Positions 1 through 5,816 of a stretch of 7,444 nucleotides of DNA are shown here, one piece after another. Location of the stretch: contig CAMBXJ010000211.1 of NCBI GenBank assembly GCA_945871455.1, forward strand, positions 1-7,444. The letters run 5' to 3'. The stretch's first letter is position 1. The number at the start of each line of letters is the position of its first letter. Position numbers and translations under genes: made by a program. The notes beneath the pieces were generated by a model. It saw only the letters and a program-made list of their open reading frames with translations. It was not told where the DNA came from and did no database searches. The stretch comes from Asaia bogorensis. Its GTDB lineage: Bacteria; Pseudomonadota; Alphaproteobacteria; Acetobacterales; Acetobacteraceae.

Positions 1-351
1 CCGGCCGGGGCGGGCAGAAGCTTCATCGACGGCGATGACGGGTACGTCTTTACGTCCCCGGTAGGAAGCTTCAGAGCTAACGGGTTCGGGCTGCACGACA
101 TGCTCGGCAATGTCTGGGAATGGTGCGCCGATACTTGGCACGATTCCTACGAAGGCGCCCCCGCGGACGGCTCCGCCTGGGCCGTCGGAGGATCGGCGAC
201 CCGCGTCATGCGCGGCGGGTCGTGGCTCGACGGCGCGCGCGACGTGCGGGCAGCGTGTCGCTACTGGCTCGGGCCCGCCGGCCGCGATGTCTACATCGGT
301 TTTCGCTGCGCCCGAGTTCACAGTGAAAGCGACCAGCGATCAGCGCGGTAG
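1..351 (+). CDS. FGE-sulfatase (SUMF1-like) domain protein, C-terminal part, 5' end outside window
   Basis: The frame is open from base 1 to the TAG at 349-351, giving 116 residues of a protein that begins upstream. It carries the end of the FGE-sulfatase fold: GSFRANGFGLHDMLGNVWEW (fragment residues 22-41), then RVMRGGSW (68-75), then the closing IGFRCAR (99-105). These are hallmarks of the family that includes formylglycine-generating enzyme, EgtB-type and PvdO-type proteins. In true FGE, two cysteines shortly after the GGS motif bind copper and do catalysis; here the aligned positions appear to be Asp77 and Val82, so sulfatase activation is unlikely. No sulfatase gene is visible. The last dozen residues (HSESDQRSAR) look non-conserved, and the stop falls directly before a gene remnant in the same frame, so the C-terminus may have been reshaped by a rearrangement. 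The ATG at 100 is an internal methionine inside the core motif, not a start. Specific substrate is unknown. Confidence 0.88.
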   Translation, partial: PAGAGRSFIDGDDGYVFTSPVGSFRANGFGLHDMLGNVWEWCADTWHDSYEGAPADGSAWAVGGSATRVMRGGSWLDGARDVRAACRYWLGPAGRDVYIGFRCARVHSESDQRSAR

Positions 352-354
352 CGG

Positions 355-480
355 GGCGGCGACCACACCCGCGCCGCCAACAATCGGCGTGACGGCTTTT
401 CCGCCTCCTTCCTCAACAACAACCGCAACAAGCGGTCCCTGGCGCTGGACCTGATGGTCCGGCCGCCGGCGCAAGAGTAA
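355..480 (+). pseudogene. Remnant of a CaiB/BaiF (family III) CoA-transferase, N-terminal region
   Basis: Reading on from the stop of the preceding gene in the same frame gives GGDHTR (355-372) and then FLNNNRNKRSLALDL (409-453), followed by a TAA at 478-480. In family III CoA-transferases (formyl-CoA transferase, CaiB, BaiF) the N-terminal part typically reads GDxTR, a glycine/proline-rich stretch, then an (A/S)xxFLxxNRNKRSxxLDLK block; both blocks occur here in the right order and frame. The segment between them (AANNRRDGFSAS) is shorter and unlike the usual WGPP-type sequence, so it is probably internally deleted. There is no start codon context, no upstream Rossmann-like beginning and no catalytic aspartate region downstream, so this is a fragment of about 40 codons, not a working gene. 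It lies in the convergent gap between the FGE-like gene and mepA. Identity rests on motif recognition alone. Confidence 0.66.
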
Positions 481-532
481 TGCGGGTACCCGGCCGCTAA
501 GCCTCGTGCACGCAGGTCGGCGCGTCCCGCCG

Positions 533-1348
533 TCAGCCCCGCGCGGCAAACACGGCCTGGCACGCCGCCGGCATCGCGGGCGGCTTTGGCGGCGGCCCCG
601 GCTTGGTCGGTGCCGCGGGCGCATCCAACTGATCGAACCACCATTGCAGGCTCGCATCGCATCCATCGCCGGGTGGTGGCGGAGCGAGGCTCGTGCACTC
701 GGCCTGGTCCGCCGGGCAGCGGAAGGTGATGTGCATATGGGCGGCGTGCGCATACCAGGGACGGATGAAGCGCAGCCAGGACCGATCGCCAGTAACCTGC
801 TCGCACAACTGCCGCTTGATCGCCGGATTGACCAGGACCCGATCGACGTCCGGCAGGGTGGCCGCGAGCCGCAGCAGGGTCACGACCCCGTCATTCCATC
901 GGCTGGCCTCCACGCCGCGCCGGTCGGGCCGGACCAGGCTCGCCTGCTCGAACGCCTCCCGCTGGGCGTCTGTCAAAGGAGCGCGCGGGCGCATGTCCAG
1001 GCCGATATCCACCTCCAGCCCACGCTGGTGGCTGACATGTCCGCCCCCCATCGGCCCGCCGCGCGGGTGGGAGATGTCGCCGATCACCAGTTCTGGCAGA
1101 CCGGCCGTCGCCGCTCTCTGGCCCAGCAATTTGATGCGTTCCAGGGTTTGCGGTGCGCCCCACACGTCACTCTTCTGCATCCTGAAGGTCGTAAAGCCGA
1201 CGCCGCGATCCGCCAGGCGCTGTGCTCCGGCGATGCAGCCGCCGGTCGGGGGGCCACCGATGATCCGCAGCGGCCCCGGGGCCGGTGTCGTCGGGCCCGC
1301 GGCCGCGATCAGAAGGGCGGCCAACCCAAGGGCGGCAAGTCGGATCAA
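533..1348 (-). CDS. mepA: MepA, penicillin-insensitive murein DD-endopeptidase (peptidase M74)
   Basis: A 271-residue periplasmic zinc hydrolase of the LAS fold that cuts D-Ala-meso-DAP cross-links between peptidoglycan strands. Residues 1-18 form a signal peptide ending in an Ala-rich region. The active-site blocks are GGGHVSHQRGLEVDIGLDM (101-119: His104, His107, Asp114) and HAAHMH (201-206: His201, His204, His206); their spacings equal those of the zinc and catalytic residues of E. coli MepA. Six cysteines (38, 182, 211, 218, 230, 263) sit at spacings matching the three E. coli disulfides. VNPAIKRQLC and IRPWYAHAAHMH are near-diagnostic. Length is as usual (E. coli 274). The start must be TTG at 1348-1346: an in-frame TGA lies only four codons upstream (1360-1358) with no ATG or GTG between. 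The start overlaps the stop of the upstream export lipoprotein gene as TTGA, implying co-transcription and translational coupling. The C-terminus is Pro-rich (244-260). All catalytic residues are present, so it should be active. Confidence 0.96.
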   Translation of the reverse strand: MIRLAALGLAALLIAAAGPTTPAPGPLRIIGGPPTGGCIAGAQRLADRGVGFTTFRMQKSDVWGAPQTLERIKLLGQRAATAGLPELVIGDISHPRGGPMGGGHVSHQRGLEVDIGLDMRPRAPLTDAQREAFEQASLVRPDRRGVEASRWNDGVVTLLRLAATLPDVDRVLVNPAIKRQLCEQVTGDRSWLRFIRPWYAHAAHMHITFRCPADQAECTSLAPPPPGDGCDASLQWWFDQLDAPAAPTKPGPPPKPPAMPAACQAVFAARG

Positions 1349-1929
1349 AACCGCCGCTCAAGGATGGTGATGACATCGCCAGGCTGCACGTAGGCGTGGC
1401 GGACCGCCTTGCCCTCGATCGGGTCGCCCACGGTCGTGCCCATTGCCATGCCCATTACCGCACCCACTGGCGTACGTACGACCGAAGCATATCCCTCCAC
1501 CGCCCGGTATGTGAAGCCACCGGCAACCGCCGCCGCGGTCACCACGGTCATGCCCGGTTGGTAGGGGTATTGCCCGGGCCGATTGACCTCGCCCAGGACG
1601 AAGATCGGGCGATAGGTCACGACTTCCACCGAAACGGACGGATTGCGCAGCAGGTTCGCCCGTTTCAGGGCCGCCATGACAGACGTTTCAAGTTCCGCCG
1701 GGGTCAGGCCGGCTGATCGAACGGGGCCGAGCAGGGGCAGGGCGATGGAACCGCTGTCGTTGACGCGGAATTCGCCGGTCAGAGAGTCCTCGCCAAAGGT
1801 GATGATCCGCACCGCGTCGCCGGCGCCAAGCCGATAGTCGGTGGAAGACACGGTCGGCAGCATGGGCAGGTCGCGTCCCGGCGAACATGCCGTAAGGACC
1901 AGGATAGGCAAGAGCTGACACAGGCGCAT
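1345..1929 (-). CDS. Outer-membrane polysaccharide export lipoprotein (GumB/Wza family, Poly_export + SLBB)
   Basis: A 194-residue secreted lipoprotein expected to form or gate the outer-membrane exit of an exopolysaccharide. The N-terminus MRLCQLLPILVLTAC ends in a lipobox, LTAC, with lipidated Cys15. DYRLGAGDAVRIITFGE (31-47) opens the Poly_export domain, whose GEFRVNDSGSIALPLLG segment follows; the SLBB domain starts at about residue 108 with FVLGEVNRPGQYPYQPGMTV. VQPGDVITI (181-189) closes the domain. This short form resembles Xanthomonas GumB and acetan-type proteins, not full-length Wza (about 380 residues). Residues 153-167 are an unusual Gly/Met/Ala-rich stretch (PVGAVMGMAMGTTVG). The ATG at 1929-1927 is chosen because it starts the lipoprotein signal and has AGAGG nine bases upstream; longer in-frame starts up to 2175 would add a non-signal-like, Arg/Pro-rich leader. 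It is divergent from the kinase gene at 2159 and overlaps mepA by four bases. Confidence 0.94.
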   Translation of the reverse strand: MRLCQLLPILVLTACSPGRDLPMLPTVSSTDYRLGAGDAVRIITFGEDSLTGEFRVNDSGSIALPLLGPVRSAGLTPAELETSVMAALKRANLLRNPSVSVEVVTYRPIFVLGEVNRPGQYPYQPGMTVVTAAAVAGGFTYRAVEGYASVVRTPVGAVMGMAMGTTVGDPIEGKAVRHAYVQPGDVITILERRF

Positions 1930-1938
1930 GGGCGAATG

Positions 1939-1943
1939 CCTCT
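1939..1943 (-). promoter_or_regulatory. Ribosome binding site of the export lipoprotein gene
   Basis: Reading the minus strand, AGAGG lies nine bases before the ATG at 1929-1927. It supports this ATG over the longer in-frame alternatives. Confidence 0.6.
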
Positions 1944-2024
1944 GTTCTGGAGGTGGATGGCGCCGGCCGATTTTTCCGGCGCCTTCCATGTAGCGGGAGA
2001 GTCTCCAGGATGGGTTAACGCGGC

Positions 2025-2040
2025 CCCACAATTGTGTGGG
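2025..2040. repeat. Operator-like inverted repeat CCCACA-ATTG-TGTGGG
   Basis: Two perfect 6-base arms, CCCACA and TGTGGG, flank a 4-base centre; the central CACAATTGTG is itself a perfect 10-base palindrome. It lies 95 bases from the lipoprotein start and 118 bases from the kinase start, where a dimeric regulator could control both. Whether it binds a protein is inferred, not shown. Confidence 0.45.
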
Positions 2041-2101
2041 TTTCGGTCCATTTCGGGTGGGTCGCGTTAGCCGAGCGTTAACGTGCGCGACGGTAAGAAG
2101 C

Positions 2102-2141
2102 CGCATCGACCCAGATCGGGGATCGCGGATCCCCCGATGCG
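2102..2141 (+). promoter_or_regulatory. Leader hairpin ahead of the BY-kinase gene
   Basis: ATCGGGGATC (2115-2124), a 3-base GCG loop and GATCCCCCGAT (2128-2138) form a 10-pair stem with a single bulged C. An alternative outer stem, CGCATCG (2102-2108) with CGATGCG (2135-2141), competes for the base of the inner stem while allowing GGGATC:GATCCC to stay paired. It ends 17 bases before the ATG at 2159 and just upstream of its AGGA ribosome site, so if transcribed it could influence translation. It could instead be a DNA-level binding site. No riboswitch class is recognised. Confidence 0.4.
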
Positions 2142-2148
2142 AAAGGCC

Positions 2149-2152
2149 AGGA
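2149..2152 (+). promoter_or_regulatory. Ribosome binding site of the BY-kinase gene
   Basis: AGGA lies six bases before the ATG at 2159 and favours that start over the in-frame ATG at 2192 and GTG at 2222. Confidence 0.5.
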
Positions 2153-2158
2153 TAGCCG

Positions 2159-4414
2159 ATGTTGGACAGCCCCACCGAAGCGGCGGGCTCGATGCCAGTC
2201 CCCGGTAGGGGGCGAGGCAGCGTGGCTCAGCGACCCATACGGACCGACGAAGTCGCGGATTTGCGTGTGATGCTGAGCGTGTTGTGGCGTCGCAAGCTGC
2301 CGGTCATCGCCTGTCTGGTTCTGGTTCCCCTGCTGGCCTGGGTGGCGCTTGGTCGGATGACGCCACGCTACACGGCGACCGGCACGCTTCTGTATGAGCC
2401 GAACGAGAACAGGGTCCGCGAGATGCAGAGCATCCTGCGCGCCGATCCGGTCACCGATTCGGTCATGGCGAGCCAGGCGGAAATCCTGCAAAGCCTGCAC
2501 ATCGCGCAGAAGGTCGCCGAACGCGGCAACCTGTTCAACAATCCGGAATTCAACAAGACGCTCCGCCCGCCTTCGCTTCCCAGTCGCTTCATGGCCGGGC
2601 TGCGGGGCATAATTGGGATGGACCCAGAGACAACGACACCGGCGGCACCGGTCACCGGGCCAGGGGTCGGACCGGAGCGGAATGCGACGATCATGGCTGT
2701 CCAGGCGGCGTTGCGCGCCAACGCCACGCGGTTTTCCCGGACCATCGAAGTGTCTTTCACGGCGGAGGATCGATTGGTCGCCGCCGCGGCCGTCAACAAT
2801 GCCATGGATGTCTATGTAAAGGACCAGTATGCCGCCAAGTATCGTGCCGTGCGCCGCACGACAGAGATGCTGGAACGGCGGGTTCGGGAACTCCGCGCCG
2901 ATGTGCGTCGCGGAGACGACAACATCGCCGCCTATCGCTCCGAGCATCGGCTGTCGCAGGGCATGCGCGCCGGGATGGATGCCGAACAGATCAGCCTTCT
3001 GAGTGAGGATCTGGTCCGTGCCCGCGGCGAACTGACCCATGCGGAGGGGCGTTTGGATGCGGCCCATGGCAAGGCCGGCGCCGGCGCGCAGGCGGCCATC
3101 GCGCCGTCGGTCGTGCAATTGCGGTTGCAGCAGGATCAGATCGCGTCCCAGGTCCAGGCGCGGCAGGCGCGTTTCGGCCCGAACCATCCGGAAGCGGAAT
3201 CGTTGCGCCGTCAGCTTGCTGAAGCCCAACGCGCGGTTGCCGCCGAAACGGCCCGCGTCGTGACCTCCATCGAATCGGACCATCGTTCGGCGCGTGCCCG
3301 CGTGGCGTCCCTTGAACAGAGCCTGCGCGACGCCCAGCAAGAGACCAACCGCGCCGGACAGGCCCATATCGCGCTGAACGCCATGACCCGCGACGTCGAG
3401 GCATCGCGTGCCCAGCTTCAGTCCGTACTGCAAAGTATGCAGCAGACCGCCCAGCAGGCCGCGGTCGAAACGGCGGAGGCGCGCGAAATTTCCCAGGCCT
3501 TGCCGCCGGAACTGCCCAGTTGGCCCAGGACCGGACCGCTGATGGCCGGTGCCGTGGCGTCGGGGCTGTTCATCGGACTGCTGCTGGCCACCATCCTGCA
3601 CGCGGCGGACACCACGTTGCGCAGTGGAGAGGATACACGCTCCGTGTCGAACCTACCCTGTTTCGCGCTGCTGCCGGAGGTCGGGCGGCGCGCCTTGGGC
3701 CATCTGTCGATCGAGGAATACGTCGCTCGCCGTCCGCTGACGATCTTCGCCGAACAGGTCCGCGCCCTCCGCGCCGGTCTGTGGTTCGGCGCCAATCGGC
3801 CCCGCGTGATCGCGATGACCGCGGCGCGCCCCGCCGAAGGCAAGACCGTGGTCTCCATCGCTCTCGGTCGATCCGCGGCGTTGAGTGGTGAACGCGTGCT
3901 GATTATCGAAAGCGACCTGCGCCAGCCACGCTTTGCGCGCAGGTTGGGGGCGCAGTTCGAAATGGGTCTGGCGGAGTATCTGAAAGGGGAGGCGTTGCTG
4001 GAAGACGTCATCCAATTGGATCAGTTGAGCGGCATGCATTACATTCATGCGGGAAAGTCAACGTCGGGATCCGGTGGCGCTCACCTGCCGGGCCTGTTCA
4101 TGTCCGAAACCATGGCGCGCATGCTGGCGACGGTTCGGCAGGATTACGATCTGGTGCTGCTCGATGCGCCCCCGGTCCAGGCGATGACGGAAGCGCGTGT
4201 GGTCGCGGCAATCGCCGATGCGACGGTGCTGTGCGTGCGCTGGCGGTCGACGCCTCGCGCCACCTTGCGATTGGCACTGGACCTGTTGGAAGACGCGCAC
4301 GCCAATGTCGTGGGCACGGTCCTGACCCGGGTCGAGCCGCGTGTCCATCTGCGGTCGGGCGCCGCCGACGCGGAGGTGTACCATCGGCGTTACAAGCAAT
4401 ATTTCGCGGGATAG
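2159..4414 (+). CDS. Polysaccharide co-polymerase / BY-kinase (Wzc/GumC-type tyrosine autokinase)
   Basis: A 751-residue inner-membrane protein that sets polysaccharide chain length and bridges to the outer-membrane exporter, controlled by tyrosine autophosphorylation. The cytoplasmic N-terminus is followed by the Wzz domain, with TM1 at about 47-65, a periplasmic region with a Pro/Thr-rich linker (155-173) and long coiled coils (about 227-300 and 318-440), a Pro-rich segment PPELPSWP (449-456), and TM2 at about 460-480. The cytoplasmic kinase has Walker A ARPAEGKT (556-563, Lys562), Walker A' LIIESDLRQP (581-590, Asp586) and Walker B LVLLDAPP (665-672, Asp669). The first acidic residue of Walker A', usually Asp, is Glu584. 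The C-terminus YHRRYKQYFAG supplies only three tyrosines (741, 745, 748), a small cluster compared with E. coli Wzc. Fused kinase architecture and length (Wzc about 720) fit the proteobacterial type. It heads a three-gene unit with the membrane protein and flippase and is divergent from its expected partner lipoprotein. Confidence 0.95.
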   Translation: MLDSPTEAAGSMPVPGRGRGSVAQRPIRTDEVADLRVMLSVLWRRKLPVIACLVLVPLLAWVALGRMTPRYTATGTLLYEPNENRVREMQSILRADPVTDSVMASQAEILQSLHIAQKVAERGNLFNNPEFNKTLRPPSLPSRFMAGLRGIIGMDPETTTPAAPVTGPGVGPERNATIMAVQAALRANATRFSRTIEVSFTAEDRLVAAAAVNNAMDVYVKDQYAAKYRAVRRTTEMLERRVRELRADVRRGDDNIAAYRSEHRLSQGMRAGMDAEQISLLSEDLVRARGELTHAEGRLDAAHGKAGAGAQAAIAPSVVQLRLQQDQIASQVQARQARFGPNHPEAESLRRQLAEAQRAVAAETARVVTSIESDHRSARARVASLEQSLRDAQQETNRAGQAHIALNAMTRDVEASRAQLQSVLQSMQQTAQQAAVETAEAREISQALPPELPSWPRTGPLMAGAVASGLFIGLLLATILHAADTTLRSGEDTRSVSNLPCFALLPEVGRRALGHLSIEEYVARRPLTIFAEQVRALRAGLWFGANRPRVIAMTAARPAEGKTVVSIALGRSAALSGERVLIIESDLRQPRFARRLGAQFEMGLAEYLKGEALLEDVIQLDQLSGMHYIHAGKSTSGSGGAHLPGLFMSETMARMLATVRQDYDLVLLDAPPVQAMTEARVVAAIADATVLCVRWRSTPRATLRLALDLLEDAHANVVGTVLTRVEPRVHLRSGAADAEVYHRRYKQYFAG

Positions 4415-4421
4415 CCACGCG

Positions 4422-5816
4422 GTGAGGCGGGGCTTTCCGGACAGACACTCAGGGACATCCGAAACATTCCTGGTAGTAATGGTTGCGGCGGCCTGCCTGC
4501 TATGGCCCGCGTTCTGGAATGGTTATCCGATCGTCTTCGCCGATACTGGCACATACCTGTCGCAAGCCATCCACCGTTACCTGGGCTGGGATCGGCCCGC
4601 CTTCTACAGCATGATGATGCTGCCGCTGCATCTGACCCTCACCACCTGGCCGGTCGTCTGCGTCCAGGCAGTCCTGGCATGCCTGGTCTTGCGGACGGTC
4701 ATGCGGGTCGTTGCACCGGGACGATCCCGGTGGTGGCTGGTCGCGCTGGCGGTATTCCTGGCGGCCATGACATGGTTCCCGTGGATCGTTTCGGAACTGA
4801 TGCCGGACCTGTTCACGCCTCTCGTCGTCCTGACGCTGTCGTTGCTGCTGTTTGCAAAGGATCGGTTGTCGCGGCCTGCCCAATGGGCCGTGATCTTCGG
4901 TTCGGCGTTCATGATCGCTACCCAGCAATCCAGCGTGGCGTTGGCGGCGGGGCTGATCGTGCTGCTCTGGCCGATCGCGGCATGGCTCCGCGCCGCAGGT
5001 TCGACAGCGGGACCCGAGGCCCGGGATGCACCCAACGCCCCGGCCAATTCCCGGGCGCCATGGAAGGCGGTCCTGCCGCTGATCCTGGCATTGCTGGCAA
5101 TGACGGCGGTCAATCTGGCGGGGCACGGCCGCCTGTCCCCGTCCCCGTTCGGAAATGTCTTCCTTCTCGCGCGGCTGATCCATGACGGACCGGCTCGGCT
5201 TTTGCTGGATCGGGATTGCCCGGGGGCTGGCTGGCGGCTTTGCCCCTACCTTGCCTCGATCCCGCCAACATCGGACGAATTCCTGTGGGAACCCGACAGT
5301 CCCGTGGTTCTGGCCGGCGGCCACAAGGCGGTTTCGGCCGATGCCGATGCCATTGTCGCGGCGACCCTGCGGTCCTATCCGACCGAGGTTTTCCGCGCCG
5401 CGCTCGCCAACACACTGCACCAGCTTGGTCGTTTTTCCAGCGGCGACGGGCTGGAACCATGGCCGATCCAGGTCACGCCCTGGATAGCCAAAGACTTCCC
5501 GCAACGTGAATACACGGCCTACCAGGCGGCTCGCCAACAGCGTGGAGTCCTGGCCGTGCCGTCCCCGCTGCCGGCCGTGCATCGGGTCGTGGCCGTCATG
5601 GGCGTCGCCGGCTGCATCCTGCTGCTGCCGGTGGCATTGCGGCGGCGCCATGTGTCCGCAGGGTTCCTGGCGGCGGCCCTGATCGCGCTGCCGCTCAGCG
5701 CCGCGATTACCGGGGCCATGTCCATGCCTCACGATCGGTATCAAAGCCGCATCATGTGGTTGCCATCCTGCGTCGCGCTGATCGCAATCGGGGGTCTGGG
5801 ACTGAAGCGGCCATGA
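4422..5816 (+). CDS. Polytopic membrane protein of unknown function in polysaccharide operon (GT-C-like or polymerase candidate)
   Basis: A 464-residue integral membrane protein I cannot assign to a named family. About ten membrane segments are visible: near 15-33, 74-97, 104-121, 130-145, 154-170, 171-190, 216-235, 388-406, 411-432 and 445-461. A large soluble part (about 240-385) lies between the seventh and eighth; it holds two cysteines (266, 274) that could pair, in DCPGAGWRLCPYL, and SDEFLWEPDSP (284-294). After TM1 comes PIVFADTGTYLSQ (36-48, Asp41), and the last loop has PHDRYQSR (436-443). An acidic residue in the first external loop and a basic motif near the end recall GT-C glycosyltransferases, but this is only architectural. 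Position between the co-polymerase and the flippase also suits a Wzy-type polymerase. The start is taken as GTG at 4422, seven bases after the kinase stop; ATG 4479 would remove part of TM1, and ATG 4341 lies inside the kinase gene. The 3' end overlaps the flippase start by four bases. The reading frame is secure, the function open. Confidence 0.85.
   Translation: MRRGFPDRHSGTSETFLVVMVAAACLLWPAFWNGYPIVFADTGTYLSQAIHRYLGWDRPAFYSMMMLPLHLTLTTWPVVCVQAVLACLVLRTVMRVVAPGRSRWWLVALAVFLAAMTWFPWIVSELMPDLFTPLVVLTLSLLLFAKDRLSRPAQWAVIFGSAFMIATQQSSVALAAGLIVLLWPIAAWLRAAGSTAGPEARDAPNAPANSRAPWKAVLPLILALLAMTAVNLAGHGRLSPSPFGNVFLLARLIHDGPARLLLDRDCPGAGWRLCPYLASIPPTSDEFLWEPDSPVVLAGGHKAVSADADAIVAATLRSYPTEVFRAALANTLHQLGRFSSGDGLEPWPIQVTPWIAKDFPQREYTAYQAARQQRGVLAVPSPLPAVHRVVAVMGVAGCILLLPVALRRRHVSAGFLAAALIALPLSAAITGAMSMPHDRYQSRIMWLPSCVALIAIGGLGLKRP

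Larger units (their letters stand above)
1930..2158. promoter_or_regulatory. Divergent intergenic control region between export lipoprotein and BY-kinase genes
   Basis: This 229-base gap separates two genes transcribed away from each other that act in the same pathway, so it must hold promoters for both. No convincing consensus -35/-10 pair is visible on either strand, which is common in GC-rich alphaproteobacteria. What can be seen: a GGAGA-G-TCTCC inverted repeat (1996-2006), TTAACG twice (2015-2020 and 2078-2083, the latter within the palindrome CGTTAACG), the direct repeat GTGGGT at 2036 and 2057 (21 bases apart), and TTTCGG at 2041 and 2051 (10 bases apart). The region is locally more AT-rich and palindrome-dense than the genes. 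A shared regulator is an inference. Confidence 0.6.

Noticed and set aside
483..512. Palindromes CGGGTACCCG (483-492) and CGTGCACG (505-512) as a convergent terminator
   Set aside because: Both are short self-complementary sequences without a usable loop or T-tract; expected by chance in GC-rich DNA.
506..1393. Plus-strand open frame of 295 codons
   Set aside because: Antisense to mepA, which has all catalytic residues and disulfide cysteines in the minus-strand frame.
1930..2175. Longer N-terminus for the export lipoprotein, starting at 2175
   Set aside because: It would bury the lipoprotein signal 82 residues inside the protein, run past the divergent kinase start, and lacks the AGAGG site found ahead of 1929.
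2078..3601. Long open frame of 507 codons on the minus strand
   Set aside because: It is antisense to the BY-kinase gene, whose Wzz, coiled-coil and Walker features are clear. The translation is Arg/His/Gln/Gly-rich with no domain, the usual product of third-position G/C bias.
4341..4421. ATG at 4341 as the start of the membrane protein
   Set aside because: It lies 74 bases inside the kinase gene and adds a charged, non-conserved-looking leader. GTG at 4422 lies just after the kinase stop and ahead of the first membrane segment.
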